Positions 1-5,973 of a stretch of 9,968 bases of DNA are shown here, piece after piece; position 1 is the first letter of the stretch; every line of letters starts with the position of its first letter. Source of the stretch: an uncultured Clostridia bacterium (lineage in GTDB: Bacteria; Bacillota; Clostridia; Oscillospirales; Acutalibacteraceae); NCBI GenBank assembly GCA_937880805.1, contig CALGRR010000005.1, positions 1-9,968 on the forward strand, read 5' to 3'. Made by a program: the position numbers and the translations under genes. The notes below the pieces were generated by a model, which was not told where the DNA came from, did not search any database, and saw nothing but the letters and a program-made list of their open reading frames with translations.

Positions 1-547
1 GGTTCTTATCCTTTGAATAGTTGGTTTCACGGTTTATCTTAAGAGGAATGTTGTGTGCCTCTGCATATTCGATTTCTTCTTCACGTGATTTGAGGTCCCA
101 GATTCTCCAGGGAGCGATGATTTCCATTTCGGGAGCAAAAGCCTTGATTGCAAGCTCAAATCTTACCTGGTCGTTGCCCTTACCTGTGCAGCCGTGGCAG
201 ATAGCATCTGCACCCTCTGCCTTTGCAATTTCAACAATTCTCTTTGCGATAAGAGGACGTGCAAAGGATGTGCCAAGAAGATAATCCTTCTCATAAACTG
301 CACCTGCTTTGAGTGTGGGGAAAATATAATCGCTTACGAATTCATCCTGAAGGTTTTCGATATAAAGCTTTGAAGCACCTGTTTTGATAGCTTTTTCTTC
401 AAGACCGTCAAGCTCTGTGCCCTGACCAACGTCACCGGAAACAGCAACAACCTCGCAGTTATTATAGTTTTCCTTAAGCCAGGGAATGATTATTGATGTA
501 TCAAGTCCGCCCGAATAGGCAAGAACAACTTTTTTGATTTCTTTCAT
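1..547 (-). CDS. argG: Argininosuccinate synthase, N-terminal part (3' end cut by window edge)
   Basis: Catalyses ATP-dependent joining of citrulline and aspartate to argininosuccinate, the penultimate step of arginine synthesis in the cytosol. Reading leftwards from the ATG at 547, 182 codons are present of about 400 usual for the family, so the C-terminal half lies outside the window. The N-type ATP pyrophosphatase P-loop SGGLDTS is at residues 12-18 and the family signature GCTGKGNDQVRFE at 119-131; many relatives have GATGKGNDQ, so Cys120 is a small variation. The start is supported by GGAG at 556-559, eight bases upstream. A sigma-A-like promoter and a possible ArgR box lie between this gene and trpS, so it is probably transcribed separately from the trpS operon behind it. 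Identification is secure; whether argH follows cannot be seen. Confidence 0.96.
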   Translation of the reverse strand, partial: MKEIKKVVLAYSGGLDTSIIIPWLKENYNNCEVVAVSGDVGQGTELDGLEEKAIKTGASKLYIENLQDEFVSDYIFPTLKAGAVYEKDYLLGTSFARPLIAKRIVEIAKAEGADAICHGCTGKGNDQVRFELAIKAFAPEMEIIAPWRIWDLKSREEEIEYAEAHNIPLKINRETNYSKDKN

Positions 548-587
548 TGTTATATCTCCATTCTTTTATGTTTTAGATTATGCATTG

Positions 588-615
588 ATTATACACCAAA
601 TATTCAAAAAATCAA
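588..615 (-). promoter_or_regulatory. Candidate sigma-A promoter of argG
   Basis: On the minus strand TTGATT (615-610) and a perfect TATAAT (593-588) are separated by 16 bp. The -10 box lies about 40 bp upstream of the argG ATG, a normal leader length. The -35 is only a partial match. Confidence 0.55.
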
Positions 616-637
616 GCGGTTTCTGAATATTTATGCA
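598..637. promoter_or_regulatory. Possible ArgR operator region: inverted repeat plus ARG-box-like 14-mer
   Basis: The plus strand at 624-637 reads TGAATATTTATGCA. Against the known ARG box core (TGAAT-WWWW-ATTCA) this matches one arm fully and the other with one mismatch. In addition AAATATTCA (598-606) and TGAATATTT (624-632) form a perfect 9-bp inverted repeat that brackets the argG -35 box. Known: ArgR/AhrC represses arginine biosynthesis genes through tandem boxes overlapping promoters. Inferred: this is such an operator. The region is AT-rich, so chance similarity is possible. The repeat is not followed by a T run, so it is unlikely to be the trpS terminator. Confidence 0.35.
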
Positions 638-677
638 TTTTTGTCGTATTCAACAAATTTTTATTAAAAAGTACGGT

Positions 678-1688
678 TTATCCGAGCAAAAGACCCACTT
701 TTTTCTTTGCTTTTGTGAGAGTTCTGTTTGCAATGCGTGCCGCCTTCTCTGCACCCGCTGCCGCTGTATCAAGAAGATACTGCTTATCGGCAATCAAACG
801 CTTGTATTCTTCCTGCACAGGGCGAAGCTCTTCAATAACCGCTTCCGCAACCTTAACCTTGAAATCTCCGTAGCCCTTGCCCTCAAATTCTTTTTCTATG
901 GCAGCAAAATCAAGACCCGTGCAGCATGAATAAATTGCCATAAGATTGTTGATACCGTCTTTTCCGTCGGCATATCTTACGCACGCCTCGCTGTCTGTAA
1001 CGGCAGACTTGAATTTTTTAAGAATAACATTGGGCTCATCAAGAAGCGAAACCGAAGCCTTGGGATTGGGGTCGCTCTTTGACATCTTCTGTGTGGGGTC
1101 CTGAAGGCTCATAACCCTTGCACCAACCTTGCCTATAAACGGCTCGGGAAGAGTGAAGGTGTTGCCGCGAAGCGTATTGAAGCGGTTTGCAATATCTCTT
1201 GCGATTTCAAGATGCTGCTTCTGGTCTGCTCCGATGGGAACGAAATTTGCCTGATAAAGAAGAATATCGGCAGCCATAAGCACGGGATATGCAAAAAGAC
1301 CAACATTAACATTATCTGCATGCTTCTGCGATTTTTCTTTGAACTGGGTCATTCTTGAAGCCTCGCCGAATTGGGTGTAGCAATCAAGAATCCATGCAAG
1401 CTCTGCGTGAGCAGCAACCTGACTCTGAATAAAAACAATATTCTTTTCGGGGTCAAGACCAACCGCAAGCATAATTGCATACATTTCCATTATCTGCTGG
1501 CGGAGCTTTGCGGGGTCGGGGTGAATTGTGAGAGCGTGAAGGTCTGCAACCGCATAAAGGCAGTTATAATCATCGCTCATTTTTTTCCAATTTTTAAGTG
1601 CACCGAGATAATTGCCCAGGGTGGGAATTGATGTTGGCTGAATCATACTGAGCACTATCGGCTTTTTTTCGGGAGTTATATTTTCCAT
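678..1688 (-). CDS. trpS: Tryptophan--tRNA ligase (TrpRS)
   Basis: Charges tRNA-Trp with tryptophan in the cytosol. The 336 residues match the usual 325-345 of bacterial TrpRS. The class I HIGH-equivalent is PTLGNYLGA at residues 22-30, the KMSKS loop is an exact KMSKS at 201-205, the GADQKQHLE segment is at 153-161, and YPVLMAADILLY carries the aspartate (141) expected to contact the substrate indole. The strand just before the first motif reads SMIQPTS where many TrpRS have SGIQPSG, a mild divergence. The start is set by GAGG at 1697-1700, eight bases upstream of the ATG. The gene follows the aminotransferase stop by 17 bp with no promoter or terminator between them, so it is the second gene of that operon. 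No clear intrinsic terminator follows it before the argG promoter. Confidence 0.97.
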   Translation of the reverse strand: MENITPEKKPIVLSMIQPTSIPTLGNYLGALKNWKKMSDDYNCLYAVADLHALTIHPDPAKLRQQIMEMYAIMLAVGLDPEKNIVFIQSQVAAHAELAWILDCYTQFGEASRMTQFKEKSQKHADNVNVGLFAYPVLMAADILLYQANFVPIGADQKQHLEIARDIANRFNTLRGNTFTLPEPFIGKVGARVMSLQDPTQKMSKSDPNPKASVSLLDEPNVILKKFKSAVTDSEACVRYADGKDGINNLMAIYSCCTGLDFAAIEKEFEGKGYGDFKVKVAEAVIEELRPVQEEYKRLIADKQYLLDTAAAGAEKAARIANRTLTKAKKKVGLLLG

Positions 1689-1705
1689 ATTCTTTACCTC
1701 ATTAA

Positions 1706-2884
1706 TTAAAGTGAGCGTGCAACTTCACCGAGAATCTTAACACCCTTGACAATATCCTCATCAGAGGGAGTTGAGAAATTCATTCTTATGTAGCTGCATT
1801 CTTTTTCGCCGTCAACCATAAATGCGTTGCCGGGAACAACAGAAACGCCTGCGGCACTTGCCTTGCGGCAGAAATCGAGCATATCAATGCCGTCATTAAG
1901 CTTTGCCCAAACAAAAAGTCCGCCCTCGGGTCTGTGGTATGTAAGAAAATCCGAAAGCTCTTTGTCAACGCAGTCACAAAGAAGATTGAGCTTTCTTCTG
2001 TAAATCTCTCTGATTTTATTGATGTGGCCTTCAAAATCGTATTCTGTGAGCCACTTGTAAACAACAAGCTGCGATATAAGCGGAGTGTGAACATCCTGGG
2101 TCTGCTTTGCAACGGTGAGCTTTGCAATAACCTCTTTGGGTGCAAGTGCGAAACCTACACGGATACCGGGAGCAACAATCTTTGAGAATGAGCCTGCATA
2201 AATAACAATGCCGTCTTCATCAAAGCTCTTGATTGCGGGCACATTTTCGCCCGAAACACGAAGGTCGCCGTAGGGGTTATCCTCAAGAATCATAATTCCG
2301 TATTTCTTTGCAAGCTCATAAACTGCCTTTCTCTTTTCGAGCGACATTGTTACGCCTGCGGGATTCTGGAAATTGGGAATTGTATAAATAAACTTTATAT
2401 TCTTTTCTGTTTTAAGCTTTTCTTCAAGAGCTTCAAGATTGATACCGTCACTCTCAACGGGCACGCCGATAAGGTTTGCACCGTAGCTTCTGAAGCAGTT
2501 GAGAGAGCCGATGAATGAAGGCTCTTCACAAATAACGCCGTCGCCGTAATTGATAAAGCACTGGCTTGTGAGGCTCATAACCTGCTGTGCACCGCTTACA
2601 ACGATAAGTGCATCGTTATCGCTGCCCACTCCGTAGCGGGTCTTTGCAAGCTCCGTGAGCTTTGCAACAAGAGGGCCGTAGCCTTCGCTTACACCGTATT
2701 GCAGAGCAAGGATGGGGTCTTTTTCAAAAATTTCATTAACGATTTTCTTTATATCCTCAACGGGGAATGCATCGGGAGCAGGATTGCCCGCTGCAAGGGG
2801 AATTGTGTTTCCCGAGCTTTTGAGAATTTCTCTGATTATTGAGGGCTTGAGCGATGCAACGCCCGCCGCAAACTTATAATCCAT
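1706..2884 (-). CDS. PLP-dependent class I/II aminotransferase (aminoadipate/aromatic type)
   Basis: A fold-type I transaminase of 392 residues, cytosolic. Visible motifs are GNPAPDAFP (33-41), the SGAQQ turn contacting PLP phosphate (97-101), PNFQNPAG (170-177) with the PLP-contacting Asn174, EDNPYGDL (201-208) with Asp202 for the pyridine nitrogen, SFSK (232-235) with Lys235 as the Schiff-base lysine, PGIRVGF (239-245), and the substrate-carboxylate arginine in YIRMNFSTPS near the C-terminus. This pattern is that of the LysN/KAT II/ARO8-like group and the catalytic domain of MocR regulators, but no GntR domain is present. These enzymes are often broad-specificity, using 2-aminoadipate, aromatic or branched substrates, so the true substrate cannot be read from sequence. 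The start is supported by GAAAGGA at 2894-2900. It is the first gene of an operon with trpS, which makes an aromatic substrate attractive but unproven. Confidence 0.93.
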   Translation of the reverse strand: MDYKFAAGVASLKPSIIREILKSSGNTIPLAAGNPAPDAFPVEDIKKIVNEIFEKDPILALQYGVSEGYGPLVAKLTELAKTRYGVGSDNDALIVVSGAQQVMSLTSQCFINYGDGVICEEPSFIGSLNCFRSYGANLIGVPVESDGINLEALEEKLKTEKNIKFIYTIPNFQNPAGVTMSLEKRKAVYELAKKYGIMILEDNPYGDLRVSGENVPAIKSFDEDGIVIYAGSFSKIVAPGIRVGFALAPKEVIAKLTVAKQTQDVHTPLISQLVVYKWLTEYDFEGHINKIREIYRRKLNLLCDCVDKELSDFLTYHRPEGGLFVWAKLNDGIDMLDFCRKASAAGVSVVPGNAFMVDGEKECSYIRMNFSTPSDEDIVKGVKILGEVARSL

Positions 2885-2928
2885 TTATAACAGTCCTTTC
2901 GGAGTTTTTAACAATATTTCAAATATAA

Positions 2929-2957
2929 ATTATACCACAATCTTTTGCCGTTGTAAA
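2929..2957 (-). promoter_or_regulatory. Sigma-A promoter of the aminotransferase-trpS operon
   Basis: TTTACA (2957-2952), a 17-bp spacer and perfect TATAAT (2934-2929) on the minus strand. The predicted transcript starts near 2922, giving a leader of only about 38 nt before the ATG at 2884, too short for a T-box or trp riboswitch. The -10 lies in one arm of the 70-bp inverted repeat. Confidence 0.72.
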
Positions 2958-2970
2958 TCCCTATCGGGGA

Positions 2971-2998
2971 TTGTATATGCAAAAAATTGTGGTATAAT
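2971..2998 (+). promoter_or_regulatory. Candidate promoter reading toward the HAD phosphatase
   Basis: TTGTAT (2971-2976), a 16-bp spacer and TATAAT (2993-2998) on the plus strand. A transcript from about 3005 would carry a leader of roughly 210 nt made almost entirely of small hairpins before the phosphatase gene. A second TATAAT at 3128-3133 lacks a convincing -35 but could be an alternative. Confidence 0.45.
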
Positions 2999-3011
2999 AA
3001 AATTAAAATAA

Positions 3012-3152
3012 ACGAAGTTCACCTGACGGTGAGAGAAGTGTCGCAAGCGACGTGAAGTATTCGGATATGCCGAAAGTGAAGTTTGCCTTTCGGCAAGATA
3101 AGGATAGGCTCCGCCTATGACCGATTTTATAATGGTTACGGGCAAAGCCCGT
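3012..3152. repeat. Mosaic of six short hairpins with a GTGAAGT spacer motif
   Basis: Six perfect short stems follow one another: TCACC/GGTGA (3019-3032), GTCG/CGAC (3040-3051), TTCGG/CCGAA (3060-3074), TTGCC/GGCAA (3083-3096), ATAGGC/GCCTAT (3104-3118) and ACGGGC/GCCCGT (3138-3152). GTGAAGT occurs between stems at 3052-3058 and 3076-3082, and related GAAGT at 3014-3018 and 3035-3039. There is no open frame of note, and base composition is unlike the AT-rich spacers elsewhere in the window. It resembles the modular palindromic intergenic repeats (REP/MITE-like) of Clostridia. That comparison is from general familiarity, not a search. The 330-bp gap 2885-3214 holds only this, the palindrome and the heptamer repeat. 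Confidence 0.65.
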
Positions 3153-3157
3153 CATTA

Positions 3158-3185
3158 ATTACGCATTACGAATTACGAATTACGA
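3158..3185. repeat. Heptamer tandem repeat, four copies
   Basis: Four consecutive 7-bp units (ATTACGC, then ATTACGA three times) run from 3158 to 3185 and end in a partial fifth copy, ATT. The repeat sits 30 bp upstream of the phosphatase start and immediately after the hairpin mosaic, and looks like part of the same element. A slippage-prone tract of this kind could vary in copy number between strains. Confidence 0.88.
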
Positions 3186-3214
3186 ATTCATAAAGTGTAA
3201 GGAGCTGACTATGT

Positions 3215-3868
3215 ATGAAATATAAATACGATGCCGTGCTTTTTGATTTTGACGGCACCTTTGCCGATACGGGTGAAGGAATATTCGCCTGCGTTCAATA
3301 TGCCGTTAATGCTTTGGGCAAGGAGCCTCTTTCTGATGAAACTCTCCGCACCTTTATAGGACCGCCGATTTTTGATTCATTCAAGCGTGAGCTGAATATA
3401 ACGGATGAAGAGAGCCTTTTTGCCGTTGAAAAATACCGTGAGCTTTATTCTCAAAGCGGAATTTATAAATTCAGAATTTATCCCGGCACGCTTGAGCTGA
3501 TTAAAAAGCTTAAAGAAAGCGGAATAAAATTTGCGGTTGCAAGCTCAAAGCCGAAGAATTTTATTGAACGCATCATTGATTATCTGGAAATCCGCAGCCT
3601 TGTTGACTGCGTTTCCTGCCCCGAAAGCGATAAGGCAAAAGACGATAAATCAATCTTAATCAACAGAGCAGTTGATATTCTGTGTGTTGAAAAAAGCCGC
3701 ACCCTTATGGTTGGTGACCGCCATTTTGACATTAACGGTGCAAACCGTGCGGGAGTTGAAAGCGTTGGCGTAACCTACGGCTACGGAAGCGAAGAAGAGC
3801 TCCTGAATGCAGGCACAACCTATATTGCACACAACACAGAGGAGCTCGGAAATATTATTTTTTGCTGA
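3215..3868 (+). CDS. HAD-superfamily hydrolase, phosphoglycolate-phosphatase-like
   Basis: A 217-residue cytosolic phosphatase of the Gph/PgmB-like HAD group with an alpha-helical C1 cap. Motif I is DFDGT (11-15; nucleophile Asp11, acid/base Asp13), motif II is in VASSK (108-112), the motif III lysine is probably Lys145, and motif IV is GDRHFD (167-172, Mg2+ ligands Asp168 and Asp172). The cap spans roughly residues 16-85. Substrates of this group range from phosphoglycolate to hexose or nucleotide phosphates and cannot be fixed here. The start at 3215 is chosen because AAGGAG (3199-3204) lies 10 bases upstream. The closer ATG at 3211 opens only a four-codon frame in another phase. The 3' end overlaps the convergent membrane-protein gene by 14 bp, so neither gene has a dedicated terminator there. 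Confidence 0.92.
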   Translation: MKYKYDAVLFDFDGTFADTGEGIFACVQYAVNALGKEPLSDETLRTFIGPPIFDSFKRELNITDEESLFAVEKYRELYSQSGIYKFRIYPGTLELIKKLKESGIKFAVASSKPKNFIERIIDYLEIRSLVDCVSCPESDKAKDDKSILINRAVDILCVEKSRTLMVGDRHFDINGANRAGVESVGVTYGYGSEEELLNAGTTYIAHNTEELGNIIFC

Positions 3869-5342
3869 CAGCTTTTTTACGGATTATAAAATAGAACACA
3901 AAAAACAGAATAAAGCTTATAACCATCAAGCCCGATATAACAAGCCCGCCGCCTTTCAATGTTTCAAGAAGCATTGAGAGGCTTTTTGCTGCCCTGAATT
4001 CAAGAAAATGAAGGCTTGAAGTGTCTCCGATAAAGAAGTACACAAAAGCGGTCAGAACCAGATATGCAGGGATAGCCTTCATACAGAAATCCTCTGTTCG
4101 CATTGCAAGCGGAATATTAAGCTCTCTTGCGATGATGTTTTTCTTTGATACGATGAATGCGGGAATGAGTGCAACCGCACAAATAATAACGGTGATGATT
4201 ATTGAAAACGTATCTTCATCCGAAATAACGCCTTTTTCAAGCAGCCAATCGGCAAATCTCATTCCTGCAGGTCTTGCAAGAGTCAGCCCGAAGGTGAACA
4301 TAAGTGTCAGCACCGCACTGTATGCAAAATGAATGCCCCTCTTTTTAAAGACAGGTTCATATTCCGCAAAGCTTTCGCCCTCCGATATGCTCTTGGGAAG
4401 GCAAACGAGAATAAGCATAACACCAAAGCCCATAAGAAAGCCCGTGAAATACTCCCAGAGAGGCCAGCCGTTGTTATAAATAAACGCAGGTGCATTAACC
4501 TTTGCAAGAAAGCCCGAATCGGAATCAATAATCTGGAAAACATCGGCAAGCGTTATGGAAAGTGCCATAACCGTGTTCATTGCAAGAGAAATAAAGAATG
4601 TTACTTTATCTTTAAGAATAACAAGTGCCGCAAATGAGCTTATGAGAGCACCCGCAGCCGCAGAAATAACATCAATGCTTGTAAAATAGTTTCTGCAGAA
4701 GGGAATAACCTTTGCCCAGGATGCCGAACCGAAATTCTTTATATATGCCATCATAGGAGAAAGCTCAATGCCTTTTTCGGCAAGTCCCTTTGAAACCATT
4801 TCCACCGCCTGCGGATTGATAAGCGGCAGAATATAGTGCGAAACCGTGAATTTAAATAAATATGTAACTGCGTAAAAAACAGCTATGAGAATAACATAGT
4901 GCTTTATCTTATATTCCCTTTTTGAAAAGAGAGAACCGATAAAGAGCGAATACAAAGGCATCCAGCCGAAGCCTAAAAGAAGCATTATCCCAAGACCCGA
5001 AAACGGGCTGATTTCAACCGAAGCGGGAAGTGAAGTTGCAGCAGCATCAACTCCGCTGCCGAGATATCCACCCATCTGGCTGTTGAGAGTGCCCCAGCCG
5101 CCGTTGGTAATTCCAAGAAGAATAACCGCCGCAGGGATTGCCTCATAGCTCATTTTTCTTCTGTTGCCGAAAAGTGCAAATATAAACAGCGTGAGCATTA
5201 CGCCAACGGCAAACATACCCCACATTGAGCCCCAACCGTGCTCACCTCTGACACGCCACATAAAGCCCGTCATTATTGCACAGATTATAACCGCAAGAAA
5301 CTTTGTTCCCGCAGAAAGCTCTCTTGTTTTTTTCAGTTCCAT
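3855..5342 (-). CDS. Uncharacterised polytopic membrane protein
   Basis: A 495-residue hydrophobic protein that I cannot assign to a characterised family. About 11-12 membrane segments are visible by eye, at roughly residues 13-29, 39-58, 66-84, 116-138, 147-170, 222-243, 248-268, 298-315, 336-356, 379-398, 423-438 and 465-487, with a basic tail ending RKKAVSKK. Distinctive polar or glycine/tryptophan motifs sit at membrane edges: WRVRGEHGWGSMWG (29-42), NGGWGTLN (80-87) and NGWPLWEYFTGF (291-302). Such charged motifs next to helices suggest a transporter or a membrane enzyme rather than a simple scaffold, but that is inference. There is no signal peptide distinct from helix 1. The start is supported by a near-ideal AAAGGAGG (5357-5350) seven bases upstream. 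It has its own promoter and is not clearly in an operon; its 3' end overlaps the HAD gene tail to tail. Confidence 0.92.
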   Translation of the reverse strand: MELKKTRELSAGTKFLAVIICAIMTGFMWRVRGEHGWGSMWGMFAVGVMLTLFIFALFGNRRKMSYEAIPAAVILLGITNGGWGTLNSQMGGYLGSGVDAAATSLPASVEISPFSGLGIMLLLGFGWMPLYSLFIGSLFSKREYKIKHYVILIAVFYAVTYLFKFTVSHYILPLINPQAVEMVSKGLAEKGIELSPMMAYIKNFGSASWAKVIPFCRNYFTSIDVISAAAGALISSFAALVILKDKVTFFISLAMNTVMALSITLADVFQIIDSDSGFLAKVNAPAFIYNNGWPLWEYFTGFLMGFGVMLILVCLPKSISEGESFAEYEPVFKKRGIHFAYSAVLTLMFTFGLTLARPAGMRFADWLLEKGVISDEDTFSIIITVIICAVALIPAFIVSKKNIIARELNIPLAMRTEDFCMKAIPAYLVLTAFVYFFIGDTSSLHFLEFRAAKSLSMLLETLKGGGLVISGLMVISFILFFVFYFIIRKKAVSKK

Positions 5343-5373
5343 ATTTCCGCCTCCTTTGATATTTTTATTTTAT

Positions 5374-5402
5374 ATTATATTTTCTCTATTTTCAACTGTA
5401 AA
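5374..5402 (-). promoter_or_regulatory. Sigma-A promoter of the membrane-protein gene
   Basis: TTTACA (5402-5397), a 17-bp spacer and TATAAT (5379-5374) on the minus strand, about 32 bp upstream of the ATG. The -35 box begins in the T-tract end of the ptsH terminator, so the two transcription units are packed without a gap. Confidence 0.68.
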
Positions 5403-5432
5403 ATAAAAAACAGACGGAATAAATTCCGTCTG
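5401..5432 (-). terminator. Intrinsic terminator of ptsH
   Basis: A perfect 9-bp stem CAGACGGAA/TTCCGTCTG (5411-5419 with 5424-5432) and 4-nt loop, followed on the minus strand by TTTTTTATTT. It lies 15 bp past the HPr stop codon. Confidence 0.88.
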
Positions 5433-5447
5433 CCTCATTTTCGGATA

Positions 5448-5711
5448 TTATTCTGCAAAGCCTGACTCAACAAGCTTAACAAGCTCATCAACAGCCTGCT
5501 CTTCATCTGCACCGCCTGCGATGATGCGGATGCTTGTGCCGCCCATAATGCCGAGTGAAAGCACGCCGAGAAGGCTCTTTGCATTTACTCTGCGTTCCTC
5601 TTTCTCAACCCAGATGGATGACTTGAATTCGTTTGCCTTCTGAATGAAGAATGTTGCAGGACGAGCGTGAAGGCCAACCTGATTCTGAACGGTTACATCT
5701 TTAACATACAT
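5448..5711 (-). CDS. ptsH: Phosphocarrier protein HPr
   Basis: HPr relays phosphate from enzyme I to sugar-specific EIIA proteins of the phosphotransferase system. In Firmicutes it is also phosphorylated on Ser46 by HPrK to control catabolite repression. With the start at 5711 the protein has 87 residues, the catalytic histidine falls exactly at position 15 in GLHARPA (13-19), and the regulatory serine exactly at 46 in NAKSLLGV (43-50). The reading frame opens six codons earlier at 5729, but GGGAG (5725-5721) stands nine bases before the 5711 ATG and the numbering fits only that start. Retention of His15 argues against the Crh paralogue. No ptsI or other PTS gene is adjacent: the gene has its own promoter and terminator. 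Confidence 0.96.
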   Translation of the reverse strand: MYVKDVTVQNQVGLHARPATFFIQKANEFKSSIWVEKEERRVNAKSLLGVLSLGIMGGTSIRIIAGGADEEQAVDELVKLVESGFAE

Positions 5712-5755
5712 AATATATATCTCCCACACTGAATTTTTATTTTATGATACTACAT

Positions 5756-5783
5756 ATTATACCATAAAACTTCGCTTCGTCAA
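5756..5783 (-). promoter_or_regulatory. Sigma-A promoter of ptsH
   Basis: TTGACG (5783-5778), a 16-bp spacer and TATAAT (5761-5756) on the minus strand, giving a leader of about 40 nt before the ATG at 5711. Confidence 0.75.
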
Positions 5784-5927
5784 CATTTTTAAAACCCTCT
5801 TTTAATATTTCGGATTGTCATCCAAAGCTGAGGCTTATTAAAAAATTTGTTTTGTTGATTTTGACTATATAACACTGCGTTTTTTATTGTATTTACACAA
5901 CCGCAGCTCTTTTTTATTATTATAACC
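5784..5927. other. AT-rich intergenic stretch upstream of ptsH with a weak hairpin
   Basis: No convincing gene is seen. On the plus strand CTGCG (about 5875) and CGCAG (about 5902) could pair around a long AT-rich loop that itself contains TTGT/ACAA, and a CTTTTTT tract follows. This resembles a weak plus-strand terminator although no plus-strand gene precedes it. On the minus strand AGAGGG precedes an ATG that opens only a nine-codon frame across the ptsH promoter. I regard this as chance. Confidence 0.3.
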
Positions 5928-5959
5928 TAAAAATAACGGCAGACACCAAAGCGTCTGCC
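5928..5959 (-). terminator. Intrinsic terminator of the G5/3D cell-wall gene
   Basis: A 7-bp stem GGCAGAC/GTCTGCC (5938-5944 with 5953-5959) and 8-nt loop, followed on the minus strand by GTTATTTTTA. It lies 14 bp past the stop codon at 5974. Confidence 0.78.
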
Positions 5960-5973
5960 ATAATTTTTGAAAA

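Larger units (their letters stand above)
2929..2998. repeat. 70-bp near-perfect inverted repeat with divergent -10 boxes
   Basis: Arms 2929-2948 and 2979-2998 are 20 bp each and pair with a single mismatch; the outer 13 bases, ATTATACCACAAT and its complement, are perfect. The centre holds a second palindrome, AATCCC (2956-2961) facing GGGATT (2967-2972) around a short loop. Each arm supplies a TATAAT facing outward, so the element is a symmetrical divergent promoter, probably a regulator-binding palindrome or a remnant of a small palindromic mobile element. The symmetry is seen directly; the function is inferred. Confidence 0.8.

Noticed and set aside
3158..3188. CRISPR-like repeat
   Set aside because: The units are 7 bp with no spacers, so this is a simple tandem repeat.
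5712..5729. Six extra codons at the start of HPr
   Set aside because: The ribosome site GGGAG overlaps these codons, and only the 5711 start puts the histidine and serine at positions 15 and 46.
5750..5783. Nine-codon minus-strand leader peptide preceded by AGAGGG upstream of ptsH
   Set aside because: It spans the ptsH promoter itself and has no attenuator-like structure after it; probably chance.
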